From: Spirochaetaceae bacterium
GTDB taxonomy: Bacteria; Spirochaetota; Spirochaetia; DSM-27196; SKKC01
Length of the DNA: 39,653 nucleotides
Direction: 5' to 3'
NCBI GenBank assembly: GCA_007694005.1
Contig: RECN01000104.1
Span: 108,029 to 147,681 of the forward strand
The position numbers were made by a program, and so were the translations under genes. The notes under the pieces were generated by a model. The model searched no databases. It was given only the letters and a program-made list of their open reading frames with translations, and was not told the origin of the DNA. Of the stretch, positions 31,717 to 39,653 are shown piece after piece. Each line of letters opens with the position of its first letter. Within the stretch, counting starts at the first letter, position 1.

Positions 31717-32805
31717 TCAGTCGCCTCTCAGGCGTATCCGTGCTACAAGCGGCAGGTGATCCGAGTAACCCGAAGCCCTGTCGCTTCGCCATCGCCGCGG
31801 GGCTCCACTGGCGGTCAGCATGAACGCTTCGGCAAGCACCCGGAACTCTTCAAGCTCGAGCATTCCGTCTGCCCCGAAACCGGCCCCGAAGAGCATATGG
31901 TCGATCGTGTTCCATTCCTCCCGAAACACATAGCTTCCCGGTCCGGCACCGTTCTTCCACGGAGAATACAGCACGACGCCGTCGGGATGGTGAACCTCGG
32001 CAGGATCACCGCTGAGGAACAGTGCACTGCGTCCGTCATAGGCGTGGATTCGCGAAACCGGCATGAGTGCGGTCTGATAGCTTCCGGAGGCCCGTGCGTA
32101 GTCGTCGTGGTTCGCGTTGAGGTCACCGACAACAAGAATACCGGTCCCGACTTCCCCGCTACGTGCGGTAACCCGGCGCGCGACGAGAGCGGCGGCAAGA
32201 CGCCGCGACGGCTCGGTCTCCACCGCGCCTGCTCTGCGGGAATGCCAGTGGTTCACGAACAGCACAAGCGTCAGTTCACGGTTCAGAACGATGTCCAGCT
32301 CAAGAATGAGCCGCCCAGGGGCCGCCCAGGGCATCGACAGCGCGTGCACCCGTGCATCGGCTATTTCGTAGCGGCTGAGGACCGCATTGTGGAAGGGTCC
32401 GCCGGTTTCATCGATCATAAACCCGTAGCGGAAGCGGTGACCGACGAGCTGATCCCAGAGATCAGAGAGGACACGTCTGTTTTCTATCTCCTGCAGCGCA
32501 AGAACAGCGGGGCCTTCGGATGAGAGCTCATCGATGACCCGTACCGTATTCGTGAGCTTCGCGTGATACAGCCGCTCGTTCCAGCCTCCTCGCGCGGGGT
32601 CGAACCCTTCGAACTCGGTTCCATCGGACACCGCGTCAAAGAGGTTTTCCACGTTCCAGCTTGCAACGACAAACGAGTCGCCTGGTGACAACCCGTCTGT
32701 CCGACACGATACCGACATCAGAAACAGACTGAGGACAGAAACTACGACAGAACGCGTGTATCGCTGCCGAAACGACAGGATTCTTTGGATACCGGGATTT
32801 TCCAT
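31717..32805 (-). CDS. Endonuclease/exonuclease/phosphatase-fold lipoprotein
   Basis: The 362-residue protein has a lipoprotein signal (VLSLFLMSVSC, Cys34). The full EEP motif set follows: ASWNVENLFD (Asn51), LALQEIEN (the metal Glu), VNHWHS, VVGDLNANHDD (Asp-Asn pair), NTIDHMLF and GYSDHLPL (catalytic Asp-His). It is thus probably active as a phosphodiesterase or nuclease, but anchored in the envelope. Substrates could be extracellular nucleic acid or phosphate esters. GGAGG lies six bases before the ATG. Confidence 0.9.
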   Translation of the reverse strand: MENPGIQRILSFRQRYTRSVVVSVLSLFLMSVSCRTDGLSPGDSFVVASWNVENLFDAVSDGTEFEGFDPARGGWNERLYHAKLTNTVRVIDELSSEGPAVLALQEIENRRVLSDLWDQLVGHRFRYGFMIDETGGPFHNAVLSRYEIADARVHALSMPWAAPGRLILELDIVLNRELTLVLFVNHWHSRRAGAVETEPSRRLAAALVARRVTARSGEVGTGILVVGDLNANHDDYARASGSYQTALMPVSRIHAYDGRSALFLSGDPAEVHHPDGVVLYSPWKNGAGPGSYVFREEWNTIDHMLFGAGFGADGMLELEEFRVLAEAFMLTASGAPRRWRSDRASGYSDHLPLVARIRLRGD

Positions 32806-32898
32806 CTGAGGCCTCCACCGGTATATACGCCTCGGAAGTGCAGTCTGATTGGGAAGCTTGTCAGAATTCGGCTGTCCGCGACTCTGGTGATAAACCCG

Positions 32899-33858
32899 TC
32901 AGCGTTCGGTCGCAACCGAGAGAATGCGGTCAAACTCCCGGTCCGGGTCGGCGGTCATGGGCTCGAACTCGGCTCCGGTCAGTCGTTCGATCGCCTCCAC
33001 ATATCGCCCGGCGAGCTCGAGGATCACGTCTTCCGGAATATCGGGTATGACCCCGTCACCACGGAAGCCCTGCTCCATGAGATACGAGCGGAGGTATTCC
33101 TTGTCGAGATGTAATGGTGCAGTCTCGCGACCGACGAATCCTTCCCCGTCAGGAATGACCTGGAAACGCGAGCTGTCCGGGGTGTGAAGCTCATCCACCA
33201 GGACCAGGCTTCCATCGGGTTTCAGGCCGAACTCGTACTTGGTATCGACCATACGAAGTCCTGCCTTCCTGGAGGTACTCTGACCAAAACGGAAGAGCGC
33301 CAGAGCAGCTTCGCGCACCTGTTCCCAGACCACCTTGTCTACGAGGCCTCCTGCAACCAGGTCGTGTTCTGATATCGGCTGATCGTGCCCCACAGATGCC
33401 TTGGTGGAAGGCGTCACGATGGGTTCAGGCAGTTCATCTCCCTTCTGCATGCCTGGCGGCAGCCTGACACCGGATACCGGGAGCCCCGCTTCATAATCCC
33501 GCCAGGCCGATCCGGCAAGATACCCCCTGACGACGACCTCCACGGGAAGCACGCGTGCTTTTTCGACCCGCATGCATCGCGGAGTCACCATCTCGCGAAC
33601 GTGGTTGGGGACAATATGTGCCGTTGTGGAGAACCAGTACAGGCTCGTACGCGTCAGCACTTCGCCTTTACAGGGAACAAGCGCAAGCACCCGGTCAAAC
33701 GCACTGACCCTGTCGGTGGCGACAATAAGCAGATCGTCACCGAGATCAACGACATCCCGAACCTTCCCGTGGGTGACCTTCACGCCATCGGGAAGACTCT
33801 GATCTTCGAAGCCTGCAAAACAGTTTGGCAGAAAACGCCGGAGCCAGTGCGGATACAT
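32899..33858 (-). CDS. purC: Phosphoribosylaminoimidazole-succinocarboxamide synthase
   Basis: Starting at the ATG at 33858, the 319-residue enzyme has KVTHGKVRDVVDLGDDLL (nucleotide loop), ATDRVSAFD, VEVVVRGYLAGSAW, KYEFGLKPDG and LVDELHTPDSSRF, all PurC marks. It joins aspartate to CAIR to form SAICAR in purine synthesis. The length is nearer the yeast-type form than the short 240-residue E. coli form. The upstream open frame overlaps clpP and is rejected. The start lies seven bases after the clpP stop; no clear ribosome-binding site is seen, so translational coupling is likely. Confidence 0.94.
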   Translation of the reverse strand: MYPHWLRRFLPNCFAGFEDQSLPDGVKVTHGKVRDVVDLGDDLLIVATDRVSAFDRVLALVPCKGEVLTRTSLYWFSTTAHIVPNHVREMVTPRCMRVEKARVLPVEVVVRGYLAGSAWRDYEAGLPVSGVRLPPGMQKGDELPEPIVTPSTKASVGHDQPISEHDLVAGGLVDKVVWEQVREAALALFRFGQSTSRKAGLRMVDTKYEFGLKPDGSLVLVDELHTPDSSRFQVIPDGEGFVGRETAPLHLDKEYLRSYLMEQGFRGDGVIPDIPEDVILELAGRYVEAIERLTGAEFEPMTADPDREFDRILSVATER

Positions 33859-33865
33859 GTGGATA

Positions 33866-34486
33866 TCAGCCGGAAAGCTCAGCGCGGCCTTTGACGATGC
33901 GCGACACGAGACCGTACTCAACCGCCTCGCCAGCACTCATCCAGAAGTCACGGTCGGTATCTTTTTCTACCTTGGATAGCTCCTGTCCGGTCTCGTCGCT
34001 GATCAGTGCGTTGATGCGGACCCTCATTTTTTCGATCTCTGCGGCGTGAATCTCGATGTCGGTGGCGACGCCCCGCATTCCCGAAAGGGGCTGATGAATC
34101 AGGTAATGGCTGTTCGGCAGCGCCACACGGTCCTCTTTAGCCGCGCCCAGCAGGATCAAGGCACCCGCACTGGCGACAAGCCCCATGCCGACGGTAATGA
34201 CCCGCGGGGTTATGAAGCGCATCATGTCAAAAATAGCGAAACCGGCGTCTGCATCGCCTCCCGGGCTGTCGATGAACATGCGAACCGGTTCATCACTTTC
34301 TGATTCGAGCAGTAGAAGCTGTCGCACCACCCGCTCCGCGAGGCTCTTGTCTACCTCGCCTGAGAGCAGAATCGTGCGGGTTTTCATCATTTTCTGCATG
34401 AGTCCGGCAGAGGCTTCTTCGTTTGCGTCCTTCCTGTCGTCCGCGTCATCCTGCGATTCAAACCTGCGATATGTATTCAGTTTCAT
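33866..34486 (-). CDS. clpP: ClpP-family serine protease subunit
   Basis: From the ATG at 34486 (GGAGA upstream) the protein is 206 residues. The triad is Ser106 in GLVASAGALIL, His131 in YLIHQPLSG and Asp180 in TDRDFWMSAGEAVEYGLV. The oxyanion region SPGGDADAG is normal. The common ASMGA around the Ser is ASAGA here, and the acidic N-terminal part (residues 9-25) is longer than the usual axial loop, so this may be a ClpP2-like paralogue. It forms chambered proteases with Clp ATPases. The longer upstream frame overlaps era and is rejected. Confidence 0.9.
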   Translation of the reverse strand: MKLNTYRRFESQDDADDRKDANEEASAGLMQKMMKTRTILLSGEVDKSLAERVVRQLLLLESESDEPVRMFIDSPGGDADAGFAIFDMMRFITPRVITVGMGLVASAGALILLGAAKEDRVALPNSHYLIHQPLSGMRGVATDIEIHAAEIEKMRVRINALISDETGQELSKVEKDTDRDFWMSAGEAVEYGLVSRIVKGRAELSG

Positions 34487-34537
34487 AGAGTCTCCATTTG
34501 TTGTTTCGGGTATTGTAGCGTGAGCTATTGTGCAGAG

Positions 34538-34543
34538 TATACT
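34538..34543 (+). promoter_or_regulatory. Probable -10 element for era
   Basis: TATACT at 34538-34543 matches five of six consensus bases and lies 10 bases before the era ATG at 34554. The predicted leader would be very short, with AAGGA still available as a ribosome-binding site. The best -35 is TTGTAG (34513-34518), with a longish 19-base spacer. Confidence 0.35.
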
Positions 34544-34553
34544 GTAAGGAATT

Positions 34554-35426
34554 ATGCATGAGCAAATCGGGCAGCAGGCAAGTGCCTTTGTGGCAGTCGT
34601 AGGGCGACCGTCGGTCGGCAAATCAACGCTATTGAACACCATATGCGGACACAAAATCTCCATTGTAAGCCCCGTTCCGCAGACAACGCGGAACAGGGTT
34701 CGCGGAATTTATACTGATGAGCGGGGACAACTCGTATTTGTCGACACTCCGGGCTTTCACGACAGCGAGCGGAAGTTCAACAACCACATGACGAGTCTCA
34801 TCCGGCAGACAGTGGAGGATTCGGACCTTATTCTTCGGGTCGTCGACCTGACGCGCGCCTCGGGAGCCGAAGAAGAAACGCTGTCATCGCTTCTCGAGTC
34901 AGCGGCCGATCGCACCGTGGTCGCCCTGAACAAGGCAGATCTGGTCACTGAGAGCAGCCTCGCTGAGACACCTGAGAACACCATCCGCGTCAGCGCAACA
35001 AAAGGCGACGGCATCGATGCGCTCCTTGCCGCTCTCTTCGCGATGGCCCCCGAGGGTCCGCACATGTATCCGGATGAGTTTTACACCGATCAGGAACCGA
35101 CGTTCAGAGTCTCCGAGATTATCCGGGAACAGGCGATGCTTCGAACCCGGGAAGAACTTCCACACGCCCTCTACGTCGAGACCACCGACCTTGAAGAACA
35201 GAACAAGGGCAGTGTGCTCGTGGCCAACGCCACGATTTATGTCGAACGCGAGTCACAGAAAGGTATACTCGTCGGCAAGGGTGGCGGCATGATACGACTC
35301 ATCCGCGAGCACGCCGAGCACGAACTCGGCGACATCTTTGAACGAAAGGTCCGTGTACATCTGAAGGTAAAGGTTCACCCGAAGTGGCGGACACGCAGCG
35401 AAGTAATCAAGAAGGTCGTCACATAG
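34554..35426 (+). CDS. era: GTPase Era
   Basis: The 290-residue protein has a G1 loop GRPSVGKS (17-24), the switch with TTRNRVRGI, G3 DTPGFH (64-69), G4 NKAD and G5-like VSATKGDGIDAL. A C-terminal KH domain follows, with GILVGKGGGMIRLIRE and FERKVRVHLKVKVHPKWR. Era binds 16S rRNA near its 3' end and aids 30S assembly. AAGGA lies close to the ATG. It converges on rpiA with a 13-base gap. Confidence 0.96.
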   Translation: MHEQIGQQASAFVAVVGRPSVGKSTLLNTICGHKISIVSPVPQTTRNRVRGIYTDERGQLVFVDTPGFHDSERKFNNHMTSLIRQTVEDSDLILRVVDLTRASGAEEETLSSLLESAADRTVVALNKADLVTESSLAETPENTIRVSATKGDGIDALLAALFAMAPEGPHMYPDEFYTDQEPTFRVSEIIREQAMLRTREELPHALYVETTDLEEQNKGSVLVANATIYVERESQKGILVGKGGGMIRLIREHAEHELGDIFERKVRVHLKVKVHPKWRTRSEVIKKVVT

Positions 35427-35439
35427 GATAGCGCGGGGA

Positions 35440-36147
35440 TCAGGGAAGCGTTACGCTGCCGTCCGGCTCGACGGTAAAGAAGTCAAAGGTTCGTCTCGTA
35501 AACAGTCCAACCTCGACGACCCCGGGTATTTCAACCAGTTCCGACTCAAGCAGGGCAACATCCTGCGGCTCCCCAAACACGACATCCAGGATCACGTTCG
35601 CGTTATCGGTAATGAGCGGACCCATCTTGCCGCTACCGGTCCGGGTTGTTACCGAAAACCCGTAGCGCTCCAGCGCAACACGCACGGTGTACGCGGCGAA
35701 CGGAACAACCTCCACGGGAACCGGAAAGGTCAGACCGAGGTCCGGTACGTGCTTGTCACGCGTTACTACGATAGCGACCCGGGAAGCAGCGTAGGCCATG
35801 ACCTTCTCCCGCAGGAGCGCTGCCCCGCCGCCCTTGGTTACACGCCCCGCGGTGTCGACCTCGTCTGCACCGTCGATCACAAGATCGAGTTCCCCACCGA
35901 TGCGGGGGTCTTCAAGGGTGAGAACCGAAAGGCCTACGGCATAGCACTCTTCGGCAGCCTGCGTGGATGACGCGACAACAGCAATGCCGGTCAGCTCTCC
36001 GGCCGCGATGCGTTCGGCGATACGGTGGATCGCAAAGCGCGCGGTACTACCGGTACCCATGCCGATGCGCATACCGCTTTCCACAGTGGCGTCTGCTGCC
36101 GCAAAGCCCGCAATACGCTTCAGGTCCTGTGCCTTTACCTGTTCCAT
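35440..36147 (-). CDS. rpiA: Ribose-5-phosphate isomerase A
   Basis: The 235-residue enzyme has the phosphate loop GMGTGSTARFAI (29-40), the catalytic DGADEVD and TKGGGAALLREK, all conserved in RpiA. It interconverts ribose 5-phosphate and ribulose 5-phosphate in the pentose phosphate pathway. The full length and all key residues are present. It starts six bases after the lysS stop and is in the same operon. Confidence 0.95.
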   Translation of the reverse strand: MEQVKAQDLKRIAGFAAADATVESGMRIGMGTGSTARFAIHRIAERIAAGELTGIAVVASSTQAAEECYAVGLSVLTLEDPRIGGELDLVIDGADEVDTAGRVTKGGGAALLREKVMAYAASRVAIVVTRDKHVPDLGLTFPVPVEVVPFAAYTVRVALERYGFSVTTRTGSGKMGPLITDNANVILDVVFGEPQDVALLESELVEIPGVVEVGLFTRRTFDFFTVEPDGSVTLP

Positions 36148-36153
36148 ACGCCT

Positions 36154-37758
36154 CTACCCTTTTCGATACGGCTTCAGTATATCGAGTACAGTATCGCGTC
36201 CGAGTGTGATGAGAAAGCCTGAAAGACGGGGTCCCTTCTCTTTTTCAACGAGAACCTGGTACATGGCAGTGAAAAAATCGGCCGGCTCCAGGCCGTTTTC
36301 GCGCGCCGAAGCATAAATGAACTCCTGCAGACTCTTCTCATCGTGATCATCGAAGTTTGCTTCAAGTTCCTCGGCGAGACGCCGCACGCACACGAGCGCT
36401 GCGTCGTCGATATCGACGGGATCATCTGAACTACTCCTGAGGCTGAAGCGAAAATCCTCGGGAGCGTGATTCTGAGTCCAGTTCCACGCGCACGCTGCCC
36501 GCACGCGATGCCGCTTGAGGTCTTCCTCCGTGAAATCTCCGAAACGCGCGAGCGCTGCGTCAATGTCGCCGGCGGTAATCAGTAGCACATTGCACAGATG
36601 GCGGAAGGGAATCTGAACCGGGGCTTCTTTCGCCACGTCTCCGGTCTGCGACAGCTCGTAGATTCGCGACTCTTTTGCGCGCTTCTTCTCGCCAACCTCG
36701 TCGAGGCCGTAGTAGACCCGCTCGCAGCGGTCATAATCCTCGTAGATCTTTATGACGTCCAGATCAAAACTGATGGCAAACTCCGCATTCGGCCGGGTTC
36801 CGGCAAACAGATAGCGCACAATCTCAGGCTGATATACCGCAAGGACATCGTTCAGATCGATGACGTTTCCGAGGGATGAACTGATCTTCCCGCCCATTCC
36901 CTTGATGCTGATGAAGTCGTACTTGAAGGTAACCGGGGCACTGCCGCCGTATACTGATTCTACGATGCGACGCGCGGTGTCAAAACTCCCCCCGGCTGAA
37001 TGGTGCTCCTTACCGGCAGGCTCGAAGTCCACACCTTCTTCCTTCCAGCGCATGGGCCAGTCGACTCGCCACGGCAGCTTTACACAGTCCGCTGAACGGA
37101 GGTCGACAGTCTCCTCACGACCCGAGTCATCGCAGCGGTAGGTGAGTCCCCACTCACCGTCCCAGGACAGTACCGTCGTGCTGTCCCTGCCGGTAAACCG
37201 GCTGAACACACTCACCGGCCACCATTCGGCGGGCAGCGGTTCGCTGCGGAACTCGTTGAGAATACCCCGTATCGTATCACGGTGCTCCAGAGCAACACGT
37301 ATTCCTTTCGCGTAATGCGAAGCGGTGTACCGCTCCGTCTGGTAGATGTACTCCGGCGCGATTCCGAGGGTCGGAAGCACTTCCTCGAGACGCTTCTCGT
37401 GAGCCCGTGCGTAGCTGTCGTACTCGTCCCACGGATCAGGAACACGGGTGATCGGAAGCCTCAGATACTGCCTGAATGTATCCGGGTCGGGAAGGTTTTT
37501 CGGCACCTTGCGAAATACGTCATAATCGTCCCAGGAGTAAATAAAACGGACGGGAACACCCTTGTCTTTCAGGGCCCGGACCACCAGATCTACCGAGATG
37601 ATCTCCCGGAAGTTGCCAATATGCACCGTTCCTGATGGAGTGATACCCGAAGCGCAGGTAAAGTGTGACTTGGTCGGTGTGAGCGGACCTCGGTCGCGAA
37701 CGATCTTGTCTGCGTGTATATCTGCCCAGTGTGTGGATTGTGATCCGGTGTTTCCCAT
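36154..37758 (-). CDS. lysS: Class I lysyl-tRNA synthetase
   Basis: The 534-residue enzyme is the class I type. It has the HIGH-like TPSGTVHIGN (40-49) and a KMSKS-like GGKISSSLGN, in a Rossmann-fold domain with DDYDVFRKVPKNLPDP, HSAGGSFDTARRIV and the C-terminal alpha-helical anticodon region. The usual bacterial class II lysyl-tRNA synthetase motifs are absent. Class I LysRS is found in archaea, spirochaetes and a few other bacteria, and it is strong lineage evidence here. It charges tRNA-Lys in the cytoplasm. It is followed at six bases by rpiA. Confidence 0.96.
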   Translation of the reverse strand: MGNTGSQSTHWADIHADKIVRDRGPLTPTKSHFTCASGITPSGTVHIGNFREIISVDLVVRALKDKGVPVRFIYSWDDYDVFRKVPKNLPDPDTFRQYLRLPITRVPDPWDEYDSYARAHEKRLEEVLPTLGIAPEYIYQTERYTASHYAKGIRVALEHRDTIRGILNEFRSEPLPAEWWPVSVFSRFTGRDSTTVLSWDGEWGLTYRCDDSGREETVDLRSADCVKLPWRVDWPMRWKEEGVDFEPAGKEHHSAGGSFDTARRIVESVYGGSAPVTFKYDFISIKGMGGKISSSLGNVIDLNDVLAVYQPEIVRYLFAGTRPNAEFAISFDLDVIKIYEDYDRCERVYYGLDEVGEKKRAKESRIYELSQTGDVAKEAPVQIPFRHLCNVLLITAGDIDAALARFGDFTEEDLKRHRVRAACAWNWTQNHAPEDFRFSLRSSSDDPVDIDDAALVCVRRLAEELEANFDDHDEKSLQEFIYASARENGLEPADFFTAMYQVLVEKEKGPRLSGFLITLGRDTVLDILKPYRKG

Positions 37759-37841
37759 AGAACCGGAAGTATAGGAGAGAATAGGAGCATCGGCAATTGT
37801 TGTAGCTGTAATTTGTGGCCGCGGCTGCCGATACAGAACAT

Positions 37842-38483
37842 GTGAGCGTCAGGTGTATCGTTCTGAACATATTGATGATGATGATGATCGCTGCCGGGTC
37901 CGTCGCTGCCTTTGAGACCGTCGGACAGGCGAGCTGGTACGGCCCCGGGTTTCACGGCAGAACAACCGCGAACGGTGAACGCTTTGACATGGACGCTATG
38001 ACAGCCGCCCATCGTTCGATCCCCTTCGGAACCATCGTCGAAGTGCACAATCTGGAGACCGACCGCCGCGTGGAGGTCCGTATCAACGACCGGGGACCAT
38101 TCGTCGACGGGCGAATTATTGACGTCTCGCGCGCTGCGGCAGCGGAACTCGGCATGATCGCTTCGGGTGTGGCGCGGGTCAGAATCAGCGTCGTCGGTGA
38201 CGAGCCTTCCGCCGTCGACACCGGCGGGCTTTCGGTTACCCCGGACCCGCAGACTGTCGCTAATGTTCTGACCCTGCAGGTGGCGTCATTCGGGAGCCGA
38301 CAGAATGCTCTTCTGACGCAGGAAAGCCTCAGGCGCGCCGGACTCAGGGCCATAACCGAGGACGCCGGGAGCTTTACGCGTGTCGTCGTCCGTGCGGTCC
38401 TGCCGTATGAGCTCGAAGAGACCCTCGATCTCCTTGCGCGTCTTGGCTTTCCCGACGCCTTTGTGAGACGCTCAACACCATGA
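37842..38483 (+). CDS. rlpA: RlpA-like lytic transglycosylase with SPOR domain
   Basis: The start is probably the GTG at 37842, giving 213 residues with a signal peptide ([15 protein letters not shown]...SVAA); GTG 37815 is an alternative. The double-psi beta-barrel domain (about 27-118) has [30 protein letters not shown] (His57) and [16 protein letters not shown] (Asp83), the residues needed for RlpA transglycosylase activity. A SPOR domain (about 143-210) should bind denuded septal glycan. There is no lipobox cysteine, unlike E. coli RlpA. The run of five ATG codons or triplets near 37873 encodes the MMMM stretch. It overlaps the next gene by four bases. Confidence 0.9.
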   Translation: MSVRCIVLNILMMMMIAAGSVAAFETVGQASWYGPGFHGRTTANGERFDMDAMTAAHRSIPFGTIVEVHNLETDRRVEVRINDRGPFVDGRIIDVSRAAAAELGMIASGVARVRISVVGDEPSAVDTGGLSVTPDPQTVANVLTLQVASFGSRQNALLTQESLRRAGLRAITEDAGSFTRVVVRAVLPYELEETLDLLARLGFPDAFVRRSTP

Positions 38484-39256
38484 GCGACTATTCGACGTAT
38501 TCCGTTGTACTGACCGGAGCATCCCGAGGCCTCGGAGAAGCAGCTGCACGACTGCTGATTGAGGGAGGCGTGGGGCATCTTTTCTGCATAAGCCGCAGTG
38601 TGAACGATGATATTGTGACCCTTGCGCAGAAGCGTGGCGTCGACCTTCGATGGACACAGTGCGATCTGTCCGATGCACCCGCTGCGACCGACGTAGCCCG
38701 TGCGGTGTGCGAAGCCTGCGTAACCGAAGCTGCCGGAACTGCCGTCCTTGTGAACAACGCCGCCCTGCTCGAGCCGGTTGCCCGGGTTGGTCACCTCAAC
38801 CCTCACGACCTGATATCGCTTCATACCGTGAACACCATAGCCCCGTCACTATTCGCCGACGCATTTCTCGCAGCCGTGGCTTCCCGTACCGGGGAAATTG
38901 CTGCGCGCGTTATTAATGTGTCCTCCGGACTCGGCGCCCGGGCCATGGCAGGCGTCGGCATGTACTGCATGTCCAAGGCAGCCGTAGACATGCTCACAAA
39001 GGTCATTCATACCGAGCAGGAAGACCGGACGAACCCGACCTGGGTCTGTTCGGTTTCTCCGGGTACGGTGGAAAGTCATATGCAGGAGACCCTGCGTGCA
39101 GCGGACGAAGCACATCTGCGGGATAGAGAAACCTTCCGCGAGCTCAAACGCAGCGGCACCCTCAACACACCCGAGTTCTCCGCGTCGAAGATCCTTTCGC
39201 TGTTGACCCGAACCGATATTGATTCGGGCAGCATACTCAGGGTTGATTCGCTGTAA
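38480..39256 (+). CDS. Short-chain dehydrogenase/reductase, sepiapterin-reductase-like
   Basis: The 258-residue SDR has the cofactor loop TGASRGLG (12-19), NNAA (92-95), Ser149 in INVSSGLG and Tyr162/Lys166 (YCMSK). SRSVNDD after strand 2 has an Arg typical of NADPH use. The C-terminus [13 protein letters not shown] resembles sepiapterin- and benzil-reductase-type enzymes more than FabG. The substrate is not known. The ATG overlaps the RlpA stop as ATGA, so the genes are coupled. The 3' end overlaps the convergent methyltransferase by 20 bases. Confidence 0.9.
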   Translation: MSDYSTYSVVLTGASRGLGEAAARLLIEGGVGHLFCISRSVNDDIVTLAQKRGVDLRWTQCDLSDAPAATDVARAVCEACVTEAAGTAVLVNNAALLEPVARVGHLNPHDLISLHTVNTIAPSLFADAFLAAVASRTGEIAARVINVSSGLGARAMAGVGMYCMSKAAVDMLTKVIHTEQEDRTNPTWVCSVSPGTVESHMQETLRAADEAHLRDRETFRELKRSGTLNTPEFSASKILSLLTRTDIDSGSILRVDSL

Positions 39257-39653
39257 CCGCGTGTTCGGTCGTGTCGGCCTCGAAACGCAGCATCAGACCA
39301 TCAACCGATACTGGAAAACTCATTTCTACCTGGCTCAGCCCTGCATACGTGGCAGCGCGCACATAGTCGCGTCTGTTCCAGAGGCGCATGACAAGCGAAA
39401 ATGTGTAGTCGGTGTCGGGCGTCTGCACATACCAGCTCAGTCGTTCCAGCCCCTCAGACACCGTCCGTGATTCGAACCAGTCGCACTGCCCGGTGTCTGT
39501 CAGTTCAAACGAAGCGCGGTGTACAAGACCCCTTCCTTCGGCGACCCCTGAACCCTCGGGAAAACCATGCAGGACGACCTGACCCCCGGGAGCGAGCACG
39601 CGCCTCACCGCCGCAAACAGCCGCCTGAGCGCTTTCGTGGTATGTAGATGGGC
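39237..39653 (-). CDS. Class I SAM-dependent methyltransferase, C-terminal part (5' end missing)
   Basis: The frame is open to the right window edge, giving 138 residues without their N-terminus. KALRRLFAAVRRVLAPGGQVVLHG is the usual strand 5 region of class I methyltransferases; I split it as KALRRLFAAV and RRVLAPGGQVVLHG. The glycine-rich SAM-binding loop would lie outside the window. The later part (SWYVQTPDTDYTFSLVMRLWNR) fits the C-terminal strands of methyltransferase 11/25-type proteins. The substrate is unknown. Confidence 0.75.
   Translation of the reverse strand, partial: AHLHTTKALRRLFAAVRRVLAPGGQVVLHGFPEGSGVAEGRGLVHRASFELTDTGQCDWFESRTVSEGLERLSWYVQTPDTDYTFSLVMRLWNRRDYVRAATYAGLSQVEMSFPVSVDGLMLRFEADTTEHAVTANQP

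Noticed and set aside
37869-37890. Run of ATG triplets as a microsatellite phase-variation site
   Set aside because: A change in trinucleotide copy number would only add or remove Met in the signal peptide and would not shift the frame; the run is short.

Overview
The window reads as chromosomal DNA of a free-living spirochaete, probably Spirochaetaceae-like, of moderate GC. The strongest clues are a class I (archaeal-type) lysyl-tRNA synthetase in place of the usual class II enzyme, a MoxR/DUF58/BatA/BatB/TPR gene cluster, many spirochaete-style lipoprotein signals, and very tight gene packing. Assignment to a genus is not possible from what can be seen. No tRNA, rRNA, insertion sequence, prophage or CRISPR array was recognised.

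Region 1 (1-8435) is the most distinctive part. A leftward regulator carries two TetR-type DNA-binding domains in one polypeptide and is cut by the window edge. It faces a rightward operon: a FabH/KAS III-like condensing enzyme, a branched-chain-amino-acid-type (Liv) ABC importer with all five parts, a FabG-like reductase and an alpha/beta hydrolase. The divergent control region holds two related imperfect palindromes, each just downstream of a plausible promoter. I read this as a ligand-controlled module for importing and converting a small acid, ester or acyl compound; the substrate is unknown.

Region 2 (8445-13582) holds a leftward set (NagZ-like GH3 lipoprotein, glyoxalase-fold protein, RCC1-repeat lipoprotein), a rightward tandem class II aldolase whose second half has lost its active site, and a leftward ArsR regulator with a thioredoxin-like protein.

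Region 3 (13624-18787) holds two large unrecognised membrane proteins, a DUF212 membrane protein, a metallo-beta-lactamase-fold hydrolase, a small unknown protein, a DksA-like protein without its zinc finger, and infA behind a structured leader.

Region 4 (18772-30715) is one long leftward run of closely spaced or overlapping genes. In transcription order these are an SH3-like exported protein, an M48 peptidase, a CHASE2 adenylate cyclase, a 2-keto-3-deoxygluconate-kinase-like sugar kinase, ArgJ, MoxR, DUF58, a short BatD-like protein, BatA, BatB, a TPR lipoprotein and an Smr protein. The MoxR-to-TPR part is a Bat (aerotolerance-type) envelope system in which MoxR probably remodels the membrane-anchored von Willebrand proteins.

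Region 5 (30836-39653) is mostly housekeeping: a short RmuC, an endonuclease/exonuclease/phosphatase lipoprotein, PurC, a ClpP-family protease, Era, RpiA, class I LysRS, an RlpA-like septal protein, a short-chain reductase and the end of a methyltransferase. Neighbouring genes often converge with only 1-13 bases between stop codons, or overlap, so classical terminators are scarce. Several real starts are GTG or TTG and were chosen from ribosome-binding-site spacing.
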